From positions 31,665,911-31,729,910 of the forward strand of contig OY992537.1 of assembly GCA_963921195.1 (NCBI GenBank): a stretch of 64,000 bases of DNA, given 5' to 3'. The translations under genes and the position numbers were made by a program. This stretch comes from Pegoplata infirma (lineage: Eukaryota; Arthropoda; Insecta; Diptera; Anthomyiidae). The notes under the pieces are model-generated. The model was given only the letters and a program-made list of their open reading frames with translations. It was not told where the DNA came from and searched no databases. Positions 1-9,683 of this stretch are shown here, one piece after another. Position 1 is the first letter of the stretch. Every line of letters begins with the position of its first letter.

Positions 1-236
1 TCCACAGTAGATGATTTTCCAACACCAATTTCACGTATTTCTCTCCAAGTTTGTTTTGAACCAGCAGCAGATGAGAACCGTGTGGCGTAATAGTCCGATT
101 TTGCTCTTTTTATTTTCCTATTTACTTCTTTTCGTACATTGCAATATTCATCATGAAAATCTGATATTTTAAAAAGTTTCCATCGTTTATATGCGAAATC
201 TCTGCGTTGAATAGCATCTTTTATATCAGCATCAAT
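1..236 (-). pseudogene. LINE fragment (jockey/I-type), endonuclease-RT linker
   Basis: Read on the minus strand, about 78 codons stay open up to the window edge. The protein has RDFAYKRWK, then VRKEVNRKIKRAKSDYY, then WREIREIG. This is the characteristic stretch between the apurinic endonuclease and the reverse transcriptase of jockey/I-group non-LTR retrotransposons. There is no start codon of its own and the 5' side runs straight into a T-tract/CATCAA array, so this is a truncated piece. The reading frame continues beyond base 1, so how much RT follows cannot be seen. Family level is fairly sure; the exact clade is not. Confidence 0.72.
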
Positions 237-1114
237 ATTTTTTTTATCAATATTTGTTTTTACATAAATATTTTTTTTCATCACTATTTTTTTTTTCAAT
301 ATTTTTTTTTTTCATCAATATTTTTCTTTTTCATCAATTTTTTTATTGTAGCTATATTTTTTTTCATCAATGTATATACTTTTTTTTCATCAATGTGTTT
401 TTCTTTACATCAACATTTTTTTTTCATCAATATTTTTTTTTTTTCATCAAAAAAAATTTTTTTTTTTCATCAATATTTTTTTTTTTTTTTCATCAATATT
501 TTTTTTTTCATCAACATTTTTTTTTTTCATCGAGATTGTTTTGGTTTCATCAATATTTTTTGTTTTCATAAATATTTTTTTTTTATCAATATTTTTTTTT
601 CATCAATATTTTTTTTTCATCAATATTTTATTTTTAGCAACATTTTTATTCTTCAATGTTTTTCATCACTATTTTTTAAATTTTTGTTTATCAATATTTT
701 TCATTACTATTTTTTTAAATATTTTTTTTATCAATGTGCTCGATTCGGGAGTACTCTTTCACCATTCACCTACTTTTAAAAATTTGATATCCTTTTGAAT
801 TTTAAGATTTTTAATTTTTTTCTTGTAATTATTGAATGTAAAAACTAGAACTTTAATTTTAATAAGAAAACAAATTTAGTATGTTAAAATTTAAAAGAAT
901 ATCAAATTTTTAAATATTTGGTGAATGGTGAAAAAGTACTCCCGTATCGAGCACAATATTTTTTTTCATCAATTTTTTTTCATCAATACTTTTTTTATCA
1001 ATATTTTAAATTCATAAATTGTTTTTTCATCAATATTTTTTTTATCAATAATCTTTTTTCATTAAAAGCTTTTTTTCATTAATAAATTATTTTTTTAATA
1101 AATTATTTAAATTT
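230..1114 (+). repeat. Degenerate T-tract/CATCAATA minisatellite
   Basis: Dozens of copies of TTTTTTTTTCATCAATA, 14-20 bp each because the T-run length varies. The array is interrupted by one MITE (736-954) and resumes to about 1114. The same array type recurs at about 7.9, 8.8, 15.9, 40.2, 50.5, 51.1, 57.2, 58.6 and 59.4 kb. Long phenylalanine-rich open frames across it (207-798) are translation of the simple sequence, not genes. No head repeat is attached to this copy. Confidence 0.9.
736..954. mobile_element. MITE with GTGCTCGA termini, 3 bp AAT duplication
   Basis: A 219 bp near-palindrome. It starts GTGCTCGATTCGGGAGTACT and ends with the inverse AGTACTCCCGTATCGAGCAC; the CACCATTCACC / GGTGAATGGTG blocks also pair. 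It interrupts the CATCAATATTTT array. The array reads TCAAT before it and AATATTTT after it, so the ancestral site TCAATATTTT implies a 3 bp AAT duplication. There is no coding capacity. The 3 bp TSD would fit PIF/Harbinger-type mobilisation, but the TIR alone does not prove it. A degraded second copy lies at 2783-3010. Confidence 0.8.
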
Positions 1115-1651
1115 AATGAACATGCTCGTTTGGTAAAAAAAATAGCAAATAAAATTAAGGGAATGTTTACAAAATTACTAATAAATAAACATTTAAGTGA
1201 GAATTCCAAACTGCTCATCTATAAAGTGAGTATCCGGTCATCTATGCTGTATGGCTTCCCTGTATGGTTTACTTTATCACCCACTGTAGCACAGGAGTTA
1301 GAAGTTTTGGCAAGAAACATTATAAGATGTTGTATAAACAAGAATTTCGAGACTTATGTTAAAAGATTTTCTAATCATTATATATATGAAAAATCTGGGA
1401 TTCAGCCACTTTTGACATACGCATTGTATTTACTTGATTCATATACTGGAAAATCGCCTCACCACGAAAATAGATTGATTACAGATCTTTTTCAAGAAAA
1501 CTCTGAAAGTAATTGGTCAACATGTAATTATCTTTCACCTATTGGTATTAAAAATGAAGATTTTTGTCTTAATGTAAACTTACACGATTCTAATTCTGTT
1601 ATTTTACCTGAGTTTTATAAGAAAACAACACCATTTACACACCGTGGATAA
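1115..1651 (+). pseudogene. LINE reverse transcriptase C-terminal fragment
   Basis: An open frame of about 178 codons, starting NEHARLVKKIANKIKG without an initiator and ending at a TAA at 1649-1651. The segment LLIYKVSIRSSMLYGFPVWF matches the thumb/C-terminal part of jockey-type LINE reverse transcriptases, where LLIYK..IRP...YG.PVW is followed by LE...N...R. The catalytic YADD region is missing, so the piece is 5' truncated at the CATCAA array. It is followed by a plausible LINE 3' UTR. Orientation is opposite to the fragment at 1-236, so the two are separate pieces or an inverted insertion. It cannot make a functional enzyme. Confidence 0.72.
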
Positions 1652-2765
1652 TTTAAATTTTTATGTTTTATTATGTAATACCATGTTCGCATTCGTTTTT
1701 GCTAGTTTCGTTATTGGTTTTCCCCGTACAATTTTAAATTGTATGGGGGGGATCGGTGATTGAGCTGGTTAGGGATGAATGCGAAAATGGTATAATGTAT
1801 CTTTTCAATTTTGTTAGTTTGATTTTGTTTTGTATGTTGTTTATAATTTAGTATATAGTATTTAGATTTAAGTTTTAACTGAGGAAAACTTCTCAAACAA
1901 TCTGAAAAATTGTCGGGAGCAAACAATAAAAACAAATCACCTTCTACTTAATTGTAAATTACATATACTTTAGCACACAGAAAGAATAAAAAAAAAATTG
2001 AGTAAATTTTTAATACTATTGAGTAAAAAATTACTCAATTTTCCACCAGTAAACGATTTAATAGTATTGAGTAAATTTTTAATAAAAATTTATTAAATGT
2101 TTGCCAAAAAAATTTGAGTAAATTTTTAATTGACACTATTAAGTGCAGGAACAGAACAAGAAGCACCACCTTTTAAAAACAGAACAAGTTTTATTTCACA
2201 TCGGCGCCGGCCACCGGTTTAATCTGCCAAACCGTATGGAAAAAGTCGTGCCGGGCTTATTCTGTTTCTACTCTAAAAAAAACAAAGTTTAAAACAATTT
2301 CATATTTTTTTACAAAGAAAAAAAACATGTTTTTTCAAACTTTACCAAATATATTTTTGTCTTAAAGACATAAAAAATTTTTATAAATATGATTACAAAC
2401 TTTCATGTATATATACAAAAAACTATAAACTAAACGAGAATTAAAAAAACTAAGAAAACTCAAAAAAAAATTAAAAAAGCTATTAAATTTTTATTAAATT
2501 ATTTACTCAATTTGTTTTTAAATTTTTGAGTAAATTTTTAATTGCGTCAATTAAAAAATTACTCAAAACTTTTTTTAAATTTAAACAAGTGATTACTCAA
2601 ATTGTTTTTCCCCATATTTTTTTCTGTGCATGTAGCGAAAAACTTTTTATCATTTAGAATAATACACTATAGTTCTAAGTTTGTCCATTTTTAATTTTCA
2701 TCTACATTTAACCTTGTAATTTAACTATGAAGTCTCAATAAAGAAACTTTAACTTTAACTTTAAT
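1652..2765 (+). other. LINE 3' UTR and simple-repeat tail, split by a MITE
   Basis: Non-coding sequence continuing from the RT fragment. A MITE occupies 1976-2628. Downstream of it are an AATAAA hexamer (2737-2742) and a tail of CTTTAA repeats (about 2747-2764). A poly(A)-signal-like motif plus a short tandem 3' tail is the usual end of I/jockey-type LINEs. This makes 1115-2765 one 5'-truncated LINE copy with a later MITE insertion. Confidence 0.55.
1976..2628. mobile_element. MITE with CACAGAAAA termini and ATTGAGTAAATTTTTAAT repeats
   Basis: Starts CACAGAAAGAATAAAA and ends TATTTTTTTCTGTG. Both subterminal zones carry repeated TTGAGTAAATTTTTAAT and its inverse. The flanks read CA on both sides (1974-1975, 2629-2630), a possible 2 bp duplication too short to be decisive. 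The centre (about 2140-2275) has a GC-rich patch, CATCGGCGCCGGCCACCGG, absent from the short copy at 59041-59182, so it is probably a later gain. There is no ORF. The element interrupts a LINE 3' UTR. Confidence 0.7.
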
Positions 2766-2782
2766 ATTAAAAACTTTTTTAT

Positions 2783-3010
2783 CGACAAACACAGACTATT
2801 CACTATTCACCTAATTTTTAAAAATTCATATTTTTAAAAATTGATATTCTATCGTATTTTAAAATTTTAAAATTTGTTCTTGTAATTATTACAGATATTT
2901 ACTAGATCTTTAATTGTTACAAGAACAAAATTTTAAAATCTTAAAATTCGAAGAACATCAAATTTTTAAAAGCTCAGTGAGTGGTGAAATTGTATTCCAG
3001 AATTGAGCAC
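2783..3010. mobile_element. Degraded second copy of the GTGCTCGA MITE
   Basis: ACTATTCACTATTCACCTAA on the left, and GAGTGGTGAAATTGTATTCC ending in GAATTGAGCAC on the right, correspond to the two arms of the 736-954 element. The inner palindrome around TTCTTGTAATTATTACAG is kept. The left tip has decayed, so the boundary is approximate. Confidence 0.6.
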
Positions 3011-3277
3011 ATTGATGGATATCACTAGAATGTCTTAGAAACATTTACGGATCAATAATTATAATATATAAACATAATGGGCTCCTCGACCGATATTTCA
3101 ATTCGTTTTGCATGGAGTGAAAAATTAATATCGCGTTATTTTTTCTAGAAAAATTTTGCTTTCGAAAGATCACCTTTATACAGCAAAATATTATCATGAT
3201 TCAATGGTTTGGACAAGAGTCCAAATTTCGCAGACATTTTTTACATTGTGGTTGGTATCCGTATTTTTTTGACATTT
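3011..3277 (-). repeat. Mini-me-like fragment (CCCATTAA subfamily)
   Basis: Contains TGGGCTCCTCGACCGATATT and a TATTATCATGATTCAATGG block. In other copies (7641-7850, 30660-31060, 51430-51740) these read as GGACCCCATTA and ATCATGATAATGTTTTGC. This copy and 7641-7850 are inverted relative to each other about 4.4 kb apart. It is a decayed fragment. Confidence 0.6.
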
Positions 3278-3904
3278 TTTATACCCTCCACTTAGTGATA
3301 GAGGGTATATATAAGTTTGTCATTCCGTTTGTAACTCATCGAAATATCGGTCTGGGACCCCATAAAGTATATATATTCATGATGCCCGATCGATTTTAAG
3401 ACATTCTAGCGATGTCCGTCTGTCCGTCTGTCCGTCTGTCTGTCTGTTGAAAATGCTGTAGCGGACAAAATATTGCACAGAGATGACTGAAACTTAACAT
3501 ATTTGTTGGAAGTTCTCCCGAGAAGTTTGGTATTGCATTTGAGCGATATCGGTTCAGCGGTTCAAAAGTTATGAACGAAAATGTAAGCACACCTCAAAAA
3601 TTTCAGTACATTCAACATAACCTAAAAATACAAAATACTTTAATTCGACCTCTGGTTGACATATGTGAACATAATTGAACACCAAATGGTATTTAAACAA
3701 GTACGAACATATTTTTTGACATAAAAAGAAAAAAATCGCGGATTTTTTTTTTACCAAAATTTTTTTCGCGGAAATTTTTTTTTGTTAATTTTTTTTTTCA
3801 AAAGTAATTTTCTTTTAAATAAAGTTTTTTGCAATAATCTTTTTGAAATTGTGGAGGGTATCACTACATTCGGCAAGGCCGAATTTAACTTTTTTACTTG
3901 TTTT
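3278..3904 (+). mobile_element. Mini-me-like element, near full length (GCGGTTCAAAAG subfamily)
   Basis: From 5' to 3': TATACCCTCCACTTAGTG hairpin end (pairs with GATAGAGGGTATA); a CATTCCGTTTGTAAC block; core CCCATAAAGTATATATATTC; GTCY microsatellite at about 3417-3446; a body with CGGTTCAGCGGTTCAAAAGT; then GTGGAGGGTATCACTACATT and a CGGCAAGGCCGAATTTAACT...TTACTTGTTTT end. This is the TA-core / GTCY-tract layout of dipteran mini-me elements. No TSD or ORF is evident. Its body matches the inverted pair at 12037-13040. Confidence 0.75.
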
Positions 3905-4449
3905 ATTTTAATTTGAGAAAAAAAAAATAGTGTGTATTTAAATCATTACGCCGTCAATCGTGGTTTAAGCATATGAGTTATCTTATTGTTTTATCGGTAT
4001 AGTTAAGTAAATAGTGAATTGATTTTTTTTTCTGTCGATTTTTGTATTAGTTTTTATTTTAGAGAATAGATTCTATGGCAGGAATTTAAAGTTAAAATAT
4101 TGTTTATATATACAAAAGAGTTGCAATATTTTTGTGGCATGTTTCACATTGATTTATCGTTATTGTGGTTTGTAACATGATTTAGGAAATAAATAAATAA
4201 AAAAAAATTGCAATTTATAAAAAAGGATGATACTTTTTTGTTTTTTTGAAAATATATTCATATGAATTTCGCCACTTTAATAAAAATTATATTGAAAACA
4301 AATTGAACTGGTATTACTTATATGAAAACTATGAAATCCGTAAAAAAGAGCTTTCGAAATATTTTTGTTTTTGGAAGTTGCAAATATAGATGACTTCAGA
4401 TCGAGATTGCTGTAATCTAAAAAAACTATCACTTGTCATTTAAAAGAAG
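3905..4449. other. AT-rich stretch, no feature recognised
   Basis: No ORF, inverted repeat or repeat family recognised. There are short A/T homopolymers and an AAATAAATAAATAAAA run near 4190. Confidence 0.5.
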
Positions 4450-4913
4450 ACCCGGATGCAGGGGAATAGTGGTATTAATGAAACGAGTAAACTAATAAAT
4501 AAAAGGAAAGGAAAGAAAAAAAAAGAATAAAGGATATGAGAAAACCATATCGAGGGCGAATATTATTTTTTATCTGAAAGTAATCCAAAAAGTTTAGGAG
4601 TCAAAATAACTTCTTACATACAAAAAAATCCAATGAACGACTTTCATAGTATTTATGAACAAATTCATAAAATTTTTTAACTTTTTCATAATACTTTTAA
4701 ACTTTTTCATAGTATTTATAAATAAATCATAATATGTGAAATATAAGAACTATTTAACATTTTTTCATAACTACTATGAAAAAGTTAAAAAAAATTAATA
4801 AAAAAGTTCATTATTTTTATGTATTTGTTCATAAATACAATGAATTCCGTTCATTGGCAAATATTTCAGTGTAAAATTTTAATGAAAATTTCTGTCTGCT
4901 CCTGCAACCCGGT
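4450..4913. mobile_element. Possible outer element enclosing the CCAATGAACG MITE
   Basis: ACCCGGATGCAGG (4450-4462) is matched inverted by CCTGCAACCCGGT (4901-4913), 11 of 13 positions. This suggests the terminal repeats of an element interrupted by the MITE at 4630-4858. No TSD is visible and the TIR is short, so this is tentative. Confidence 0.3.
4630..4858. mobile_element. 229 bp foldback MITE with CCAATGAACG termini
   Basis: Termini CCAATGAACG (4630-4639) and CGTTCATTGG (4849-4858). The arms TAGTATTTATGAACAAATTC / GTATTTGTTCATAAATACAA and the inner CATAGTATTTAT / ATAACTACTATG blocks pair over most of the length. It is non-coding. A relative with the same TATTTATGAAC arms lies at 28035-28245 inside a hAT element. 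Confidence 0.75.
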
Positions 4914-5441
4914 TGATGTAAAACCCCACAAAAATTAAAAAAAAAATTGAATTAAAGTAAAATTTTTCTTAAAATGTTTATAATTTTTTTTAGTTAAAAA
5001 AATAAGTATAAAAACTTCCAAACGTTTTTTTTCTATTTAATCAACATTAAATTTAAGTTAGAAAATTAAATTTATTTTGAAAAATAAAATTTAGTTTTCA
5101 TTTCAAAATCGAGAACAGAAAACAAGATACAATATAAAATATAAACTGCAAAGTGTCTAAAGAAACATGTTGAGAATTTTAAATTATTAAAAAAATACTC
5201 TTAAATAATATGCTTACAAAATAATGGAAAGACACAAAAATTGCTAGCGAAAAACCAACTAAAGTACAATTGCAATGAATGCAAGACAATAGCGGCAAGC
5301 TTTTTCAAACCGACCAGGAAACAAATGATATCTACAATTACAAACTCGTATATAAAACTGCATTCAACGCCATAACAATGGCTTATGAATTTTAAGTACA
5401 ATTTTATTTTGGATTCCAGCTAACAACCAAAGATACAACTA
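4914..5441. other. AT-rich stretch, no feature recognised
   Basis: No repeat family or coding signal recognised. The 66-codon minus-strand open frame at 5201-5401 has no recognisable domain and normal chance length. Confidence 0.45.
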
Positions 5442-5984
5442 ACAAGTAAAAATGTTAAATTTGACTTGGCCAAATCCACGAATACACTCTACAGTGCTGA
5501 AAATATTTTCAACACAAATAGATTTGACTGCAAAAGCACTATTTAGTGATCACATTATTTTTAACGTAAACAAATTTAAAAAAAAAAAATCGATTAGAAA
5601 AATTTTATATTAATTGAAAACCCTTTTTTAGTAATTTTGGTAAAAATAACACAACTCTACAAAAATCAACTTTTTGCACAGCCTTCTAAGGTACATTTTC
5701 TAAAGTATTTTGGCCTCCTAAGCACGAATCTGTCATCAGAAAAGTTGTATTATATCGCCTTCTCGAGATATAGGCATTTTAATTTTTTGTTGACCAAGTC
5801 CTCAAAACCGACAAATTTAAATATATTTATTATCAAAAAAAATCCAAAAAAAAAGTTTTAAATTTCCTAGTTTCAAAAAAATATAATTTTGTTAAGCCAA
5901 TTTAACAATTAAATAAATGTTAATTCCTTAATTAGACTTCGCTTAAGCTTTGGATTGCTTACTGTAGAATCTCAAAACAAAAAA
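5442..5984 (-). repeat. Mini-me 3'-end relic plus unassigned sequence
   Basis: ACAAGTAAAAATGTTAAATT followed by GACTTGGCCAAATCCACGAA and ACACTCTAC is a diverged mini-me terminus in minus orientation. The homology fades after about 5560. The rest (CCTTCTAAGGTACATTTTC, TCTCGAGATATAGG) is not recognised. Confidence 0.5.
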
Positions 5985-7026
5985 AAACAAGTAGAAAAGT
6001 TATATTCGACTTTGCCGAATCTATGAATACCCTCCACAATGCTTTTTTTTTAAAGGGTAGTTCATTTTTCAACATGAAAAAATTAACAATTTTTATTAGA
6101 AATATTTTATTTTGAGTAAAAAACTCTTTTTTTGTCATTTAAAAAAAAAAAAAAAGAAAAATTACAAATTTTTTTTTCGAGTGTAAAATTTTTTTCGAGT
6201 GTAATTTTTTTTTACTGTAAAAATATCTCTGAGTGAATGCACGTACGTATGTACACAAAATATTGTCATTTTTGTAAAAAAAAACTAAATTTTTTTTTTG
6301 AGTGTAAAATTTTTTTTGAGTGTAAAATTTTTTTTGAGTGTAAAATTTTTTCCGAGTGTAATTTTTAAGTTACCAATGCTTTTAAAACTAAACAAGTTTA
6401 AAAAGCATTGCTTTAAAATTAAACAAGTTTGAAAAGCCTTGTTTAGTTACCACCAATGCTTTTAAAACTTGTTAAAACACGTGGCATTTTAAATGAAACT
6501 AATCTGAAATTCAGGGTTTTGCTTATAACTTTTGAACCACTGGACCGATTGAGCTGAAATTTAATACTAAATAGACCCGGGGAACGGCAAAGATACGTGC
6601 CAAGCTTCAGTAGTCTCATTATTGTTTTTCGAAAGTTATCGTGTTTTTTATCTCGTAAATTCGCGAAACACCCATGCCGAAATTTACTCTTTTGCTCATA
6701 ACTTTTGAACCACTGGACCGATTTGGCTGGATTGCAATACCAACCTGACCAGGTAAATGATAAACATATATACCAAACTTCAGTAGCCTCTGTAAAGTCT
6801 TTCAAAAGTTAGCGTGTTTTCTACGGACAGACAGACAGACAGACAGACGGACGGACGGACGGACGGACGGACGGACGGACGGACGGACATCGCTAGATCG
6901 ACTTAAAATCGATCGAGGATCATAAATATATATACTTTATGGGGTCCTAGACCAATATTTCGAGGTGTTACAAACGGAATGACAAACTTATATATACCCT
7001 CTATCACTAGAGTGGAGGGTATAAAA
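5985..7026 (-). mobile_element. Mini-me-like element, full length
   Basis: Minus orientation, from AAACAAGTAGAAAAGTTATA...GCCGAATCTATGAATACCCT to CTATCACTAGAGTGGAGGGT. It contains a 17 bp internal minisatellite (TTTTTTTGAGTGTAAAA, about 6165-6365), two ~160 bp body units each with TAACTTTTGAACCACTGGAC, a long GACA/GACG tract and the TATATATACTTTATGGGGTC core. The copies at 57357-58389 and 17238-18419 are very similar. A 120-codon open frame on the minus strand (6443-6805) spans the two body units; it is treated here as repeat sequence (see findings). Confidence 0.8.
6825..6888. repeat. GACA/GACG microsatellite (mini-me GTCY tract)
   Basis: About six GACA units followed by about ten GACG units, the longest GTCY tract in the window. 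It lies at the position where all mini-me copies here carry shorter versions (3417, 18245, 31437, 40528, 41021, 58205). The expansion is therefore from an element-borne proto-microsatellite. Confidence 0.9.
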
Positions 7027-7640
7027 ACAAAGAGAATTCAAAATGACCCCCATTAATAAAGGTTATTACATAAAAATTATGGTCAGTTGGTAAGTAAAGC
7101 ATTTTTTTTTTGTGTTTTAATTTATAAAATGAAAGATACTAAACTTTAGTTAAAACCTATTTAGCACGTACGTGAGATTCTATTTTTGCAGCACATTCAC
7201 ACATTTTGCCCACTTAAACTACAGCTAGCATTTTGGTTTTTCTTTTTTCATACATTTTTAACATTTGATGCACTTATGAGATTAAAGTATTATGATGGTG
7301 GTAGAACTACAAAACTATCCAAACCGTATGTTGAAAAAGAAAACTGAACAAATAAATTGGTTAATTGATTACATTTCACACATTACTAGCATCATGCAAC
7401 AATAAGATGTATTAGGCTAAATAATTTTGTTCATTAAAGCTACGAAAATATTTATACAATTTATGAAAAATTTATTCGAAGTGAGCCAATGATTTTTTTC
7501 AATAATGATAATGTTGATATATTTAATAAGAAATATTCATACAAAGAAAATTCATAACATGAATGATTATTTTCATATCTGCAATTAAATTTCTCATAAA
7601 TTTTATGAAAAAAAAAAAATGCAGCCATTATAAAAAATGT
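7027..7640. other. AT-rich stretch, no feature recognised
   Basis: No repeat family, tRNA or coding signal recognised. Confidence 0.45.
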
Positions 7641-7850
7641 CTGCAGGGTTTGTACCTTTGCCCAAACCATTGAATCATGATAATGTTTTGCTGTATAAAT
7701 AGGTGTTCTTTAAAAAGCTAAGTTTTTCTAGAAAAATAACGCTATATTAATTTGTCATTCCCAAAACGCATTGAAATAGGGGTCGAGGACCCCATTATGT
7801 TTTCTAAGACTTTCTAGTGATATCCATCTATCTGTTTGTCGTGCTTGTTG
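7641..7850 (+). repeat. Mini-me-like fragment (CCCATTA subfamily)
   Basis: CCAAACCATTGAATCATGAT, AATGTTTTGCTGTAT, GGGGTCGAGGACCCCATTAT and TCTAAGACTTTCTAGTGATA, in the order found at 30660-30830. It directly abuts a T-tract/CATCAA array, as in the cassettes at 51 and 57-59 kb. Confidence 0.6.
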
Positions 7851-8200
7851 ATAAAAAAAGGTTTTAATGAAAAATTATTATTGATAAAAAAAAATATTTG
7901 ATGAAAAAAGATATTGATGAAAAAAAATATTGATAAAAAATATTGATGAAAAAAAAAATATTGATGGAAAAAAATATTGATGGAAAAAAATATTGATGAA
8001 AAAAAATGTTGATGAAAAAAAATATTGATGAAAAAAAAAATATTGATGAAAAAAAAAATATTGATGAAAACAAATATTGATGAAAAAACAAATATTGATG
8101 AATAAAAATATCGATGAAAAAAAAAAAATATTGATGACAAAAAAAATTGATGAAAAAAAAATATTGATAAAAAACCATTGATGAAAAAAAAAAAAATTAT
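7851..8200 (-). repeat. CATCAA/T-tract array (left half of a palindromic composite)
   Basis: About 20 copies of TATTGATGAAAAAAAA (inverse of TTTTTTTTCATCAATA), followed at 8205 by an inverted head repeat. Open frames rich in Phe/His/Gln here are simple-sequence artefacts. Confidence 0.9.
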
Positions 8201-8204
8201 ATTG

Positions 8205-8410
8205 TGTTTGATTCACCAGCTGGTGAATATTTTCTTTATTCACCACGAGGTGAATTATTATCCAAGTTACTAAAATTTTTGGTTTTAGAAAAATGAAAAC
8301 AGTAATTTTTTTTTTTGTTTTTTGTTAGACGGTAGTTTATATAGTCAAACTGAGGTGGCGTCCTGCAACATTTTTAAAATTAGCCTAAAAACATTATCAT
8401 GTTAAAAATC
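8205..8410 (-). repeat. Head repeat copy 1 (TTCACCAGCTGGTGAAT / GAGGTGGCGTCCTGCAAC family)
   Basis: Order on the plus strand: ATTCACCAGCTGGTGAATAT, CACGAGGTGAATTATTATCC, a TTTTTGGTTTTAGAAAAATG block, GTTTATATAGTCAAACTGAG, GTGGCGTCCTGCAAC, AAAACATTATCATGTT. This roughly 200 bp block recurs next to CATCAA arrays at 39.9, 50.2, 50.6, 58.9 and 59.5 kb. TTCACCAGCTGGTGAA is a perfect 16 bp palindrome. It is non-coding; class unknown. Confidence 0.8.
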
Positions 8411-8555
8411 AATGAACAAATAAAAAAATTCATTGGCTTAATATGAAAAATAATTATTTCTGTGTCAGAAAGTTTAATTACACAGTGATACAAAATCAAA
8501 CTTTCCGAATCGTAATGGAGTGAAACTAAAAATAAATGAAAGATTTATTTTTACC

Positions 8556-8750
8556 ATGATAAGTTTTTTAAGCTGGTGTGTAATTTTAAAAATGTTGCAG
8601 GACGCCACCTCAGTTTGACTATATAAACTACCGTCTAACAAAAAACAAAATAAGAATTACTGTTTTCATTTTTCTAAAACCAAAAAGGTTTGTAACTTGA
8701 AAAATAATATGCTGGTGAATAAAAAAGTTTTTCACCATTTCAAAATTTTT
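8556..8750 (+). repeat. Head repeat copy 2, inverted partner of copy 1
   Basis: Contains ATGTTGCAGGACGCCACCTC, AGTTTGACTATATAAACTAC and CGTCTAACAAAAAACAAAAT, the reverse complement of 8290-8395 with few differences, then TGCTGGTGAATAAAAAAG and a CATCAA array. Copies 1 and 2 share CCGTCTAAC where other heads have CAATTAAC or CGACTAAC, so they arose from each other. The 145 bp spacer (8411-8555) is not recognised. Confidence 0.8.
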
Positions 8751-8754
8751 TTTA

Positions 8755-9240
8755 ACATAAATTTTTTTTTCATCAAAAAATTTTTTTCAATTTTTTTTTT
8801 TCATAAAATTTTATTTTCATAAATTTTTTTTCATACATTTTTTTTAATAATTTTTATTTTTGTGTCATAATATTTTTTTTCATTAAAAAAAAACATTTTT
8901 ATCAATAATTTTTTTTTATCAAAAATTTTTGTTCAATAATTTTTTTATCAATAATTTTTTTTTATTAAACCATTTTTTCCTCAAAAATATTTTTTTATCG
9001 AAATTTTTTTTTCCGTCAAAAACTTTTTTCATAATTTTTTTTTTTCATCAAAATTTTTTTATTTTATCAAAAAAAAAATTTTATAAGATTTTTTTTTCCT
9101 CAATTTTTTTTTCATAAACTTTTTTTATCAATTTTATTTTGTTTAATATTTTTTTTCATTAACAATTTTTTTTTCTTCTTCAAACATTTTTTTTTATCAA
9201 AAAAAATTTTTTTACCAAAATTCTTTTTTTCTGTTTTTAA
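8755..9240 (+). repeat. CATCAA/T-tract array (right half of palindromic composite)
   Basis: TTTTTTTTCATCAAA-type units, more degenerate than the 0.2-0.8 kb array (variants with ATCAATAATTTTT and CATAAATTTTTT). It ends at a mini-me piece beginning near 9241. Confidence 0.85.
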
Positions 9241-9330
9241 AAATTTTTGTGCCCTTAACCTAATGTATGGAGGTATACTTACTTTGCTATTCCGTTTTTT
9301 AACAAATCCAAATATGGTTCGGGACCCCAT
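9241..9330 (+). repeat. Left part of a mini-me split by the large inverted repeat
   Basis: TATGGAGGTATACTTACTTT, GCTATTCCGTTTTTTAAC and ATGGTTCGGGACCCCATAAT are the hairpin-end-to-core part of a plus-oriented mini-me. The rest, beginning CATTATCGATTCTAAGACAT, resumes at 15476 on the far side of a 6.1 kb insertion. Confidence 0.65.
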
Positions 9331-9377
9331 AATATATGGAGCATTCCATATCAAATCGGACACTTTGAATTTTTTTT

Positions 9378-9683
9378 TTAGATTTTCCCAATTTGTTTAC
9401 AGTTATTAGTACCCTTCGATAACGGCTTCGTGGTAAATTTTCAGATTTTTTTGATGACCCGTTCAGAAGATATCGAATTTTTAAAAATTGGTAGTTTGTT
9501 CCCTTACTCAAACTTCTTTCACCCATAACTTCTTCAATAATGGTCCAAATTTTTTAGATTTTCCCAATTTGTTTACAGTTATTAGTACCCTTCGATGACT
9601 GCTTCGTGGTAAATTTTCAGATTTTTTTGATGACCCGTTCAGAAGATATCGAATTTTTAAAAATTGGTAGTTTGTTCCCTTAC
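9378..9683 (+). repeat. Tandem duplication (~178 bp) in the left arm
   Basis: TTTAGATTTTCCCAATTTGT through TAATGGTCCAAATT at 9378-9553 is repeated from 9556 on. The second unit is interrupted at 9684 by a hAT element and resumes at 10959. The right arm (15300-15420) has only one unit, so the duplication is specific to the left arm. Confidence 0.8.

Noticed and set aside
207..798. Phe/His/Gln-rich ORFs of 105-190 codons (also 7814-8246)
   Set aside because: They are translations of the TTTTTTTCATCAATA minisatellite; all frames are open because the unit lacks stops.
230..1114. CRISPR-like array (short repeats at regular spacing)
   Set aside because: Units are contiguous T-tract repeats without unique spacers, in a eukaryotic genome.
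6443..6805. 120-codon minus-strand ORF as a gene (and 57823-58185, 17896-18225)
   Set aside because: Lies wholly inside mini-me repeats with no recognised domain; listed only as a finding to test.
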